Source of the DNA: Pseudofabraea citricarpa
Lineage: Eukaryota > Ascomycota > Leotiomycetes > Helotiales > Dermateaceae
Reading direction: 5' to 3'
Assembly (NCBI GenBank): GCA_029641185.1
Contig: JAPWGK010000017.1
Span: forward strand, 806,001 to 870,000
Length of the DNA: 64,000 nt
The position numbers were made by a program, and so were the translations under genes. The notes below the pieces were generated by a model. The model had not been told where the DNA came from. It worked only from the letters and a program-made list of their open reading frames with translations, and ran no database searches. Shown piece by piece: positions 47,401 through 58,695 of this stretch; positions within the stretch are counted from its first letter, which is position 1, and each line of letters starts with the position of its first letter.

Positions 47401-47875
47401 GTGACAGGCAGGGGTGACAAGACAGGGTCGCAGGGTAGCAGGGGAGGAGGATGTCCCGAATGCAGGTACACGGTTTTCTGTACTGGACTGTGCTGTGCAG
47501 TGCTGTAGCGTGGTCTACCCCGTACAGTCAAGACAGTGTCCGGATGTGTGGAGGTGGGTACTCTCCTACCATATGTGATCGTGTCTATCCTCAGCCAGCC
47601 TCGACTCTTTACCGTATTGAAAGAAGAATGTTCAAGAATGAGTGAGGAATCCAGGTGCCTAGGTAGATACAAGATCTAGATGTATCACGAGACAAAAAGA
47701 GAAGGGGGAAAAGAAGAATGGCTAAACTCGCAGCCGAGAAGCAGACTACACACCTGCAGTCCCCGCATCACCTCCTCTTCTTGCTCCTCTTCTTCTTGCT
47801 CCTCATCTTCTTCGAGCATCGTCAGATGCACAAACTGTAATTTAGACCTTCCGAGAATTAGGCAGCAACCTTTCG

Positions 47876-47917
47876 CACCACCACCACCACCACCACCACC
47901 ACCACCACCACCACCAC
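47876..47917. repeat. (CAC)14 trinucleotide repeat
   Basis: Fourteen perfect CAC units. It would encode poly-Pro, poly-His or poly-Thr depending on frame, but no gene uses it. Confidence 0.95.
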
Positions 47918-48670
47918 TTGCAGCAGCCTTACCTTACATTAGCTAACCACAACCATGACCACAACCACAACCACAACCAGCCGCAGAAAACAAGCTTAAG
48001 CCTTCAAGGAAAGGGAAAGAAAGAGAGGCATTCCTCGGGCCGGATGGATGCACATCAGCACAGCACTTCAAAACTTTACTTGCTCGTCACCTTTTTTTCT
48101 TTCTTTTTTCTTTTGGTCAGTCTCTTCCCGTTCATCAGCAGCTGATGGCGATGATGATGTTCATGACAGTGAGCATCGTAATCATCAGCCTGAGGAGAAG
48201 AGTCGTCACTCGGCCCTCACTGAACGGATCCTTCGTGTCATCAGTCAACCTGCAAGTCAGTTCGTCACTTCGTCGGTCACTCGGTCTTGGCTGGTTTGGA
48301 AAAGAGGGAGCGAGGGGATCTCATTTGATCGGTCCATCGTGATGATGATTATCGTTACACAAGGGCTGGGACAGGTGCACGAGCGAAGTGCCAGGCTTAG
48401 CTTTTCTCCTCGTTCCTCCTCACTCGCTCAGCAATCAATCAGGTAGGCAGGCAGATGAGAGAGATTCAGAGGCCATGCATGCATGTATGGGCAAGAAGAC
48501 AAAAAGGGTCTAGAAGCCAATGGAAACCCCATGCCAACATCAGCTCAAGCAAGCACGGGCAGATGCGATTGACAGAAGATTTGATTGAGGAATTGATGAG
48601 AACTCTCTTGGCTCGTTTTCATCACGAGATCAGACTAATATCTTCCCCCTCTCCACTCCTCTCTTTCACA

Positions 48671-50883
48671 TCAGCTGCTGGTCAGAGGGACGATATGTGA
48701 GTCCCGAGCTGAGGCAAGGTTGACGGTGCTCAGCTCTTCCCAGTTGAACCGCGGCCCTTCAAACGTCTTCCCGATGAAGAACCAGAACGAGACGACCAAG
48801 CCAAAGAGCCCGACAGTCACAGCAGACGTATAGTTCATGGTGCCGGCCGTAACGGGGACTTCTGGGGGGAAGCAGACGAGCACGCCGAGGACGACGACCC
48901 AGAGGGTCGAGAAGCCGTTGCACGCATAGCCTATCTTGCCCAGATTGAGGTAGCGAGGCGGCAAGGACTTCTCGCGGCCTTGGACGAGCACGATGGCTTG
49001 AGGGACGGCATAGGTCAGATTGAGGTACAGCACAGCCGACGTGATGATTGTGTAGAAGGCCGTGGTGCTGGCGAGGAACAGCAGGCCGTAGAGGATGGTG
49101 AATGCGACTGAGGCGAGCGTCGTGCGAACAGGGAAGTTGAGCTCCTGATCGATTTTCGAAAAGTACTCCGAGTAAGGCATCCCCTTCTGAAGTCACGTTA
49201 GCTGCTGCTGAATGAGCCTTTACGACTTGTCTTACGTCGCGTGCGAACGCCCATGCGATACGGCCGGTTGTGACCCATTGAGCGGGAATAGCGACTCATC
49301 TAAGGTAAGCATAAGCCGGAATCTTCTCCGGTAAACACTTACTGATGTAACACAAAATCAACCAGCCCATAAGAAAACTTGTGATTCCTTTGCTCTGAGT
49401 GCTACCATAATATCAGTGGCGTTCAAAGAGGTATAAGTTAACCTACATCTGGTAAAATGCTTCGGCACTGGGAAGGGGAGAAGCAGCGACGGCTTCTGCA
49501 TCTCTGATACCAAGCATTAGGACAATTGTTAGTGGAAACGCCGTGATAAATCCCATCAGCATGGTGAGATTCATCACCTGAGGTAATCGCTTTCCGGGTT
49601 CGGTCATTTCCTCTGCTATATGGATTGCGCCATCTGTAGCACCATAAGCGTACATGGCGTTAGTGACACCGAGCATCCATGCTGTGTTCTTACCCCAGCC
49701 ACTACTTCCAGACTGAGGCTGAGTGATGAATGACTGTTTTATGACGATGAGTCTGTAGCTATGCAAGGCGAGATGAAAGAAACTCACGATTGGCTGCGTA
49801 TGTTTCTTCGTCGCTAATAAAGTGATGAAGGTGGTCACGAAACCCAGAACAGAAGCGAGAAGAGTCATCTGTACAAGCCTGGGAATTTGGGATGGACAGA
49901 TGAAAAGGGGAATAACTAGGCGAGTTAGGGAAATGCTTCCTGTGTCGAATCAAATGTCTCCCACCTGTAACAACAACGATTCCAACATAGACACAGTACA
50001 CCTATCGGGGTCAGTAGATGCATGGGTTTAAACCGCTTTTCATTTTCGAACACGGCCTTTGCTTGCTGCCCCTCTATGGCAGAAAAGCTTCCGTAACAGT
50101 ATTGACTACAGCCGACATATAACCGGAAGATGATGACTTTGAAAATTTATACGCATACCTGCCACTGACTGATAGTCCAATCGTTGTCCCAAAAGTTCGC
50201 CATGCCGAGAATGGAAACCGCACCGAGGGATATGCCAGAACTACTACGACAAAAATTAGCACATGCAGTTCTGATTTCAACGTAGATACGATAGAACATA
50301 CGTTACTACCAACCAAGCTAAAATTGATAACCAGCCCACGACGAATGCTGCGAATCGTCTATGCTTCTCGGGAGCAAGAAGGTATACGAAGTGATACTGG
50401 CCACCAGTGGACTACTCAAACATCAGCTTGCAAATTGATATTCGGCGGTGGCGGGAACAACTGGAAAAGCCGAAGCCAACTCGCTAAGACCAAGGGTGAT
50501 GATCCATTGTACCACAGCAGCGACGAGGAGCCCAAATACTACAGAATTAGGTCCTGCATAGATCAGGTTTTGGCCAAAGACGCTCTAGAGAAGAGTGAGT
50601 AGATAGGGGAAAGGGGCAGAAGAGGAGTGCCAACGAGATAGCCAATCCAAGAATTGACGATGGAAAACGCCAGGCCCAAAGATGACAAGATCGAGAAGGC
50701 TCTGGGCATCATAGACTCGTGGCCTTGGGCTCGTAGGATAGCATCGTCAAGGTTTGAGGTCGCTTCTAACGCAGTCTCGGCAGCGCTCTCCTCCCGGTTC
50801 ATAATTCGTGGTGGTTGCTTCATGTTGTCGACATTGCTATCAGCTGTATGAGCAGCAGCACTACTACTACTGCCCCCTAACAT
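48671..50883 (-). CDS. Amino acid/choline-type permease (APC superfamily)
   Basis: A plasma-membrane transporter of 550 aa with about twelve hydrophobic helices. Ten exons were assembled: 50883-50635, 50584-50462, 50411-50302, 50243-50159, 50001-49965, 49915-49788, 49733-49447, 49401-49343, 49294-49236 and 49186-48671. All phases match. The N-terminal LRAQGHESMMPRAFSI followed by a helix containing LGLAFSIVNSWIGYL is the signature of the fungal group that includes choline permease Hnm1 and GABA permeases. Later landmarks are GGQYHFVYLLAPEKHRRF, GATDGAIHIAEEM and the ARDKGMPYSEYFSKID segment before the last helices. The substrate cannot be decided between choline, GABA and other amino acids. 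Start choice: the first ATG of the frame, within a CAAAA context. The number of introns is high for this window. Confidence 0.9.
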
Positions 50884-53708
50884 TTTTGCCGGTGCTGAAT
50901 GGGTTGAGGTTGAGATGGCATTTAAATTGCCTTGGGAGGCCAATGAAAATCTTATGGAAAAAAGGTTTGATAACTGCCGGAAGGATTCGAAGGATGGAGC
51001 TTTATCAACACAAGAGATGCGCAAACAACCTCCTCTGAGCTGGTTGGTTATTGGCCTCTTCGCCAAACTACAAGAACGTTAATACTGCATTGACTTGCTA
51101 TCTCTCTGCTGTGGTTACCAGAAATTGAGGTGTGCGCCAAGCCGTCTGGCCCGATCAGAATGTACAGCTTACAAACAACGTCTGCGGCCGATATTTTCTT
51201 ACGAATTGTCTCATATGCGCCGTAACCTATATGGGAGTAATTGTCTGACCCAGATCGTAGCAAGATGAGAACCGTGTTTGCAGCTTCGCGTTCAATTCAC
51301 AACCTCGGGAAGCAAACCCAGCAGATCCGAAGTTAGAACAAACCCGGACATGCTAAGAATTGAGGGGATCGGGTAGGTGCACCTATTGCCTCTAAAAGTC
51401 AGTTACTGAAAAAGCTGATAAATTACGACTTGAGACCAGCAAAGCTTATCTTATTTTGCTAGTTCTTGGACTCATGATTGGTATTTCCCGCGTTTTCGAA
51501 GGGGCGAACATCAGATCTCCCCCCCTTTTCGAGTACTGCCGCCTCTCAAGAGCTGAGATCAACCCAATAGCGAACCGTTGCCCGTACGCAGTTCCAGGCG
51601 TACAAGAGGACTTTCCAGACGAAATCCCAATGACTGGTGCTTGATCGTTAATGTGTTGTGCCCAGCCCCCTCTTCAGCGATTGACTTTTGGCAAACCTTG
51701 TTTTGAACGGCTCATGCCTCTGTTGGTTTTCGACACACCTGGGGTTGGATATTCCCAGCACCTCGGACGAAAACCTGCTAATTCCATCTTTGAATATCGC
51801 ATCGAATCAACATCTAATACGACACAAGTAGGAACTCGACGATAAACGCGATGTCTCGAGGTTTATTTACATACCATCAACCTGTATAGATAATTGCCAA
51901 CATATTTGCCAAGGAAATATGAAGGCGACGATGCCCCTTTGTCTTTCGAAACAAACCAAATGTGGTGATCGATCATCGAACTTTACCATTAGAATTACCG
52001 TGTTAGCCGCACTCGTTGGACATGAGGCAGGCTTAGACATCCGCAGGACTTGGTCAAAGGTCGATCTCCTGGTATACAACAGTTCCAGTGTGAAGTAAGT
52101 TCCATCGGGCAAGGTGAAGGTGACCATGAGTCAGAGGCATATGTGTTGGTGGCTGCAGTAAACCACTACACATCCTTCGACTTCTGCAACTTGGTTATGA
52201 CACGGTGTGATGCACTGCCAAAGAATAGAACGTGGGTGCATGCTGATCCCCAGAAGGAAGAAAAAAAAGGAGGTAAGAAGCGGAAGCTTCCAATCAACAC
52301 AAAGGAAAGCGGTTCACCAGCTGTTTTCAGTTGAAAGCTTGTAGCCTCGTATGTAATGCTCGTATGCTCGGAAGGGGGCACTGCTTAACTTCGTCCCAAA
52401 TACGGTGATTTCACAACTGAGAATGAAACACCACGGTCACCTAGGTTCAAATCCTGGGTATGCAGGAGTTGACATTGCACGGGCGGAGAATGACCACAAT
52501 TCTTATTCTTTTCTTCCTCTCTCTTTCTTTGGGATGCGATAGCCGCTATATGCGATGTGAGTAATTTGGCTGAGAAAACATATCACCTACGAGTTGTTAA
52601 CATGAGTCGGTTGATAGAAGATGATTCGACAAAGTAAGGAAGTATGTACTTCGAAGCATCTCAACATGGCACTTGCCTACCTTCAAGACTTCTTGTATTG
52701 CCAGTATATCCATAGTCCTCATGGCTCATCAGCCAGCTCACCTGCACAACCACGTGCTTCGAGTAAAAACAATACTTCGTAATGCCCATCCAGTCTTCGT
52801 CATCTTTGGTAAGCGACCGTATGTGAAATGCCATGGGCTCCGGGTTCCACGGAGGCCACCCAATCTTGGCCTGAGCCCAGACAAGCACAGAATGGGCGAC
52901 TGTAGGCGACGCGGGCCGCCTCTAGAAAAAGGATGACCAATTTTCCACGGTGAGGGACGGGACTCGATGCGAGGGAGTGGGTGAATTATTTGCCGTGGTT
53001 GAGACGGTGTACTTGTAGTGCCGTCTCAGGTGCGCGACTGAGTAATAATATGTGTGCTGTATGCCGGACGGCGGATTCAGTAAACTACTACAGTACTGTA
53101 CTGAATGGGTGTTGCTTGCTGACATGTGAAATGTCATGTTGCCGGGCGAAGGATATTGCGAGATGGCGAAGTGCTTTTGCGCTTTCGCACTCACTGCCAG
53201 GAGGCGGGGTTCGGGGTCTAGCACGTGGAGCACGGGGTCACGGGGGAATTCTCGCTGCCACCTCCACCGGTATTTATCCGAGCTAAGCCCGAGGCTGGGG
53301 CTGATGGAAGCACTTTGGTTCGTCATGTGTCCTCGTCGCTTTCAACACGACCATCTTATCGTCAAATCGCCCCCGCGGACTCTAGACGTGCACATTGGAC
53401 ATCGAGCTGCGTGAAGCCGTAAGTCGTACACCATGCAATGCATCGTGAAGCCGGGTCGCGGGCTGCAATGGCCCGTAGAGGCAGACAACAGACAGACACC
53501 GTGTCATTTGTCATTTTCAGACCACGCCGTTGACGGTTGTCCACGGGAAGGGGCTGATGGAGCAGAGACTTGAAGCCCAGTGTCACTGCCCCACTCTCAC
53601 CGGTATATAGGTAAACAAAGTCCACGAGCGTGACCGGTCGCACGTAGTTGCTCCATCATCAATCATCATCTTTCCCGTTTCCTGAGACCATCTGCCAATC
53701 CAGTCAGC
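50884..53708. other. 2.8-kb divergent intergenic region
   Basis: The interval lies between the permease and acetyltransferase start codons. No gene is supported; reading frames are short and overlapping. A tRNA T-arm-like stretch near 52441 has no companion arms. The right end should hold the acetyltransferase promoter; a GGTATATAGG element at 53601-53610 lies about 100 bp before its ATG and could be its TATA box. Confidence 0.45.
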
Positions 53709-54472
53709 ATGGGCCCGAGCACGCAAAAAAACACAGCGCTCATCGAACATGCGAAGCAGCTCAAGAACATTCCCTGGTGTGAGGAGTATGAGAAGATGAT
53801 CTCGGGCATGTTGTGCGTAGCCCTCGATAATACCTGTTCTAGGAGCTTATATCTCGTGCAGCTACAACTCCACCGGGCCCGAACTCGAGAATGCTCGTAT
53901 GCGCGCGCGAAGGCTGGCCTTGAAATACAATGCCTACTTTCCCGATGATGCGACGCCTGAGACATTAGCCAAAGCTCGACAGGTCAAGTTGAAGGAAATG
54001 CTGGGGAGTGTGGGGTCCAATTGCTATATTGAACCGCCCTTCTTCATTGATTACGGCTGCAACATTCAGATGGGTTCCGGGGTGTACGCGAACTTCAAGT
54101 ATGCTCTGCTCCCGTGGAGATTTCTGAAAAGAAGCTGATCTTTGGCCATGTAGCTTGACCGTTCTGGATTGTGGTTTTGTGACCATCGGGGACCGCACAA
54201 TGTTTGGCCCAGGCGTCTCAATCTTTGCAGCTACACATGAGACTGATGTCCAATCGCGACGAGACCTTCTGGAGTATGCGAGGGAAGTCGTCATCGGTGA
54301 CGATTGCTGGATTGGAGGGCACGTTGTGATTATGCCAGGCGTAACAATTGGCAATGGCTGCACGATTGGCAGCTCGAGTGTCGTCACCAAGGACATACCC
54401 GCCTTCTCTGTTGCTATTGGAAGTCCAGCCAAGGTGGTGAAGAAGGTTGAGCCGGCACCTCCAATGCCATGA
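53709..54472 (+). CDS. Maltose/galactoside-type O-acetyltransferase (hexapeptide repeat)
   Basis: A left-handed beta-helix acetyltransferase of 219 aa that uses acetyl-CoA to acetylate a sugar hydroxyl; the true acceptor is unknown. The exons are 53709-53812, 53862-54098 and 54154-54472. An N-terminal Mac domain (ending LKEMLGSVGSNCYIEPPFF) precedes the hexapeptide repeats: GCNIQMGSGVYANFNLTVLD, TIGDRTMFGPGVSI, VIGDDCWIGGHVVIMPGVTI and GNGCTIGSSSVVTKDIPAFS. The catalytic His of the ATH motif (FAATHETD) is present. GSPAKVVKKV is the usual ending. Similar fungal proteins are common and are often near sugar-use genes, but no such neighbour occurs here. Confidence 0.93.
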
Positions 54473-56649
54473 GTAAGATAGATAGAACGAACTCCCGAAC
54501 CACATGTTAGCGAGCGAGCGAGCATCGTAGAAGGACAGTGCATAGAGAAATACAATCCTCAACAGAAATGCGGACTGTGCAGTGTGCAGTGTGCAGCAAT
54601 ACAACAGTCTTCGGCAATAGATATGACCAGACCAGAGAAGACGTTGGCTGGGTACGCATGCAGGTGGTAGATCGAGGGTGCATGATATACATTTCCGGCA
54701 CCGCTGGAGCGGAATAGAGCACAGCAGATTGGCCTACAGTCTGCCGGCTCCCATTATGAATGCCACCATGAAACCCCCATGCTTGCAACTGTAAACTTGA
54801 ATGCGATAACGCGGGAAGACCGAGCTGCCGGTACTTCCTAATATGGCTCGGTGCAGATTCGGGGACTCGGGGACTTGGTTGGCTGAATTTCCGATTTGGG
54901 ATAAAGCTGCCATCGCTGGACATCCCCAACCTGTGGGTTTTGTGCCGAGGAGGCTTCTCGGGCTGAGAGTCTCGGAAGGGGGTTGTGAGAAAAGGCCACG
55001 ATAGAGACAGAGCGAATACACATATGCGTGCGTAGACAGGCAGGTAAGTAGGCACAGGTACCTAGGTAGCTCGGTACTTAGGCTAGGTACCTGGGTACTT
55101 GCCAGATCATGCGGACACGAAGCAACCGAACCTTCTTCTGGACAATGAGAGAGCCACCATCTATTATTCCCGAGAGATGATCTCGCTCAAATTTGAATCG
55201 GGTGAACCAGACCCGAGAGAAAGCGTGTACGGCTATATGTCTCCTCAGATATCAAGCTTTCTTGATTCACGGGCACAACTGCGTCAGTTCAGGTGACGAT
55301 GGCCCGAGATGCTGGAGGAACGGCTCGAGGTACGGGTACACGGTCAACAAAGACGCCCAAATCACAACAGAGCGAATACCCCTAGTCCTCGCCGAGATCA
55401 GGCCATTCTCGCATATGATGCGTCTAAACGTCTAAATGTCTAATCGGCCAAGCTGCTTGACGATGGGCATACGCCACCGAGGACCCTGCATTGCGAAGGC
55501 CAGTCTAACAGTCTAAGTCTAAGTGCTGCTGGAGACCGACGTAGTACTTGGCAACCCACCCGAGTACAATGATTTATGATCTGTCCACGTGGATCGAGGC
55601 TGGCATGGTACGAATCGTGCAATGCTTGAGTTGAAGGAGCAAACGAGAAAGCCATCTGCCGTCTTGGGGTGGTTTCCTACTCCCAAGAGACAGCGACATG
55701 TGTACCCCGGATTGTCTCCGAGGAGATTGGCACCAGCACCAGCACCAGCACAGCACAGCAAGATCGGATAACTTTCTCCCCAAAGGCTATCGGGTGTTTG
55801 CTGAATGGTTTCAGCGTCCCCCAACTTCACATATGGCGGGCTATAGCAGGGCGTCTTAATTGTCTCGTGCAGGTATCTGCGTTCTCCCTTTGACTTTCGC
55901 CGTCCCTCCTGTACTATCTTATCTCGTCCTCATCAGCCTGTATAGGCTGCTCGTTTATTCGACTAGGTTGGCGAGCTAGAGCGGCTCGGACCAAGTGTAC
56001 CGCGAGATGCTTGCATGCAAGGTGGATCGGAAAAAACACAGACAACAAAAGTGTGTGCTACAGTGCGCGCTACTGTATGAAAGTTTGATCGCACAGCAAG
56101 ACTCCCCCAGGCAATTCAATCCGAGAGGCTCACCAGGCTCACCAGGCTCACCAGGCTCACCAGGCTCGTCCAAACCCTCCATGATTCGATCAGCGGCCCT
56201 CCCCTTTCCGAACTGCTATTATACCTCGCCAGTACAGTACCCACCCAGTCCCGTACAGCAGAGACCCAACCCAACTCCCCTACTATACGGTGCAAGGGCA
56301 TGATGCAGTATGATGGTGGACGCTCGATGCTTTCTGTAACCGACGGCCACTACGGGAGCTGCGCTACCGCCGCAACGGAACTGCCGACTACCACTGAGCC
56401 CAGAGTTCCAGACAGACGCTGCTTTACCACACCCAGCGTCAGCCATCGACGGCCCACTTTTAATGAAGTTGATCCCCCACAATTTAACATCGACATTCAA
56501 AAGTACTTCGGACGCCAGACCTCCAGAAACTCCAGAAAGATATATCTGCCACTGCCCTTGACCGTTGACGCTCCCGCACCGAGAAAGACCCTCTCGATTT
56601 GGTTGCCAACTAAAGAAATGCTCGCTCGCTTCCTCACTGAATTGACTCC
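54473..56649. other. 2.2-kb intergenic region
   Basis: No gene is supported. Features seen are a cluster of GTACCTAGGTA-type motifs at 55040-55095, gcaccagcaccagcac near 55735, a four-copy 9-bp repeat at 56127-56162 and several gtac-rich stretches. The frame that reads Gly-Ser-Pro repeats around 56100 is created by the 9-bp repeat and is probably not a gene. Confidence 0.45.
56127..56162. repeat. Four-copy 9-bp repeat (GGCTCACCA)
   Basis: Four perfect ggctcacca units in a row, followed by a partial fifth (ggctcg). The period keeps a reading frame open and gives a collagen-like Gly-Ser-Pro translation by chance. Confidence 0.9.
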
Positions 56650-58695
56650 ATGGCGTTAGCTGGTATGCTTCTCCCTCTCCCAGTGTCGACTGCTATGCCC
56701 GCATGCACTAACGAGATGGTCAGATAAGGCATGCGTGACTTGCAGACAGAAGGTACTTTATCAAGTGGGGTTGGCTACCTGTATATGCTGATTCAAGAAA
56801 TACAGTGCCGGAAGTGTGACCGGACGCAACCGACGTGCCGTCGTTGTGCAACGAAAGGGCTCGAATGTGGCGGGTACCCTGAGAAGTTCAAGTTTGTGGG
56901 CATTGCAAGCAGAGGTAAATGGTAAGCAGGAGATTTTCACCAGTCTCCAGACAATTTGATTGACTGTTTCCGTTTCCAGGAAGGGACTTGAGAAACCACT
57001 GCCGAAGCACGAATTGCCTAGACGGCCTATCAACAAAGAAAGCACCATCTCACTCCCATCTTCTGAACTTCTGCAACAAGAAAGTCAAGGGAGCTCCGAT
57101 TCATCTCCATCGGAACGTATAGAGACTCCACCGTTGTTCGAGCCGAGGAGGATGCAACTTCCCGAGGATGAACAAGAACCCATCCATCGGGCATTGCCTG
57201 ATGTGATGATTCCCAAAACCAACATCAAAGATCTCCTAGCCTTGAAAAGAACCGAGTACTTACTCTCGTATTGTAATGACCCTTTTAGAGCTTTCTCTTG
57301 GGACATTATTAACAAATCTTTAGATATCCATAATCTTTGTCCTATGTTGGTTGTAACTCAAGGTGGCATTCCCAATCCAATGCGAGAGTATATCGTAAGT
57401 TTTATTTTAGCATCCTTTCATTTATTTGCCGCTTCTTAACTAATGTGGATAGTTGCCACTTGCTTATGAGCACCTTGGTGTTTTGCACGGTCTCCTTGGT
57501 TTAACTGCATGTCACATGAGCAATGCCCTCCCAGATGATCCTTTCTGCAAAACTGAAGCACTAAAACATCGTCTGGAAGCCACACGATACCTCAAGGAAC
57601 TCCTTGCTAGAGAGGCAGAGAACCGCCTTCCCACGGCTGAAAGAGACGTGGTACTGGCAACGAAGAATCTACTAGCTCTGCAAGACGTGAGTCAACAACT
57701 TGACTAGCTGTCTCTTCAAACCTACCTTGCTTATTAATGGTAGATACATGAATTTGGAAGTCTCAGCCAGGCGATCCCGCTTACCATTGCTGCTCGGCTG
57801 TGTGAGAAGCTCATGGCAGAAAGACATCAAACTAGACGGACAATTTTCTTACTCGGATCACTAGCAACGTATGTACCATGGAGGTACAGGCACTACTCAA
57901 CGAAGCTAACCAGTGACTAGGCTAGATGAGATGAGAAGTGTCTCGGATCCGAAAACGCTTCGATTTTCTCAGGAGAGCCGGCGAAGATTACTCGCTGTAT
58001 CTGGACCCGAGTTCGAGTTGGTTGGCGGCTGCAACAGAGAACTGCTCCTCATCTTCGGAGACGCGCTCGAGAAGGCCAAGCAGCACAGCAACGGCGAGCT
58101 TTCCACAGGCGTATTTCAGAACGACCTCGCCCGGTGCAAGCGGGAGCTCCAGGGCTGGAATGCCGACCTCGCCCGCTACCCAGGCCCCGAGCCCGAATGG
58201 AAAGCTATCTCGGAAGCTTACCGGTGTGCGTTTATGCTCAGGGTCATGCGCATGCCCGACCCATTTGCTCTGGCAGCAGAGCTTCCTGAGATCCAAGACA
58301 ATGTCACAAAGATACTGGATGCGGCCAGCCAGGTCTCGGACTCGAGCCATATCTCTAAGCGACTCCTGCTGCCACTTTTCATGGCGGGTGCCGATTCGCT
58401 CAGTGGTCACCAGAGGCACTACATCAGCATGCGCATGCATGAAATCAATAGCGAGCTCAAATTCGCTCCTTCTGGGCCACTGATGCTCAACCGAGTGTGG
58501 GAGGTGCGAGATTCGCGGTTGAGCGGAGAGAATGAAAACGTGCCCTGGAATATCAATTGTAAGTTCTGTCTATCTCTCTCTCTTTCATCCTCTACTGCTC
58601 TCCTCTGGGCTAACGTAGAAGCCTTCAGACTTGTAAAATGGCTGCCTGATCTGATGATCGGCACGCCGATAATGACGGACTTTCTCATAATTTGA
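56650..58695 (+). CDS. Zn(II)2Cys6 transcription factor, Fungal_trans_2 type
   Basis: A zinc-cluster regulator built from exons 56650-56662, 56724-56752, 56806-56921, 56980-57394, 57453-57686, 57744-57868 and 57921-58695, giving 568 aa. The cluster is spread over the second and third exons: Cys8, 11, 18, 25, 28 and 35, with an additional Cys15. A Ser/Pro linker and the Fungal_trans_2 helical region follow (TEYLLSYCNDPFRAFSWDI, YEHLGVLHGLLGLTACHM, LLPLFMAGADSLSGHQRHY). The C-terminus is ambiguous. A 60-bp stretch, 58559-58618, has perfect intron signals, but removing it creates a stop at the junction; reading through gives a tail ending DFLII, the usual ending of this class. The model keeps the unspliced form. 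Confidence 0.83.

Larger units (their letters stand above)
46211..48670. other. 2.5-kb gene-free island rich in simple repeats
   Basis: This interval lies between the secreted-protein promoter and the permease 3' end. It contains T/C-rich stretches, cccag repeats near 46545, gaggt repeats near 47070, GTC repeats near 47270, (GTGGAA)6 at 47365-47400, (CAC)14 at 47876-47917 and CCACAA-type repeats near 47955. Short frames occur on both strands but none has coding character. Confidence 0.5.

Noticed and set aside
46655..48700. Several 60-190-codon frames on both strands, including Ser/Thr-rich ones
   Set aside because: They follow simple repeats (GTGGAA, CAC, GTC) and show no family resemblance.
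52441..52458. tRNA T-arm-like sequence (ggttcaaatcc with pairing flanks)
   Set aside because: No matching acceptor stem, D-arm or A-box lies at the right distance on either side.
55995..56303. Collagen-like Gly-Ser-Pro frame
   Set aside because: It is produced by a 9-bp tandem repeat; flanking sequence shows no coding signs.
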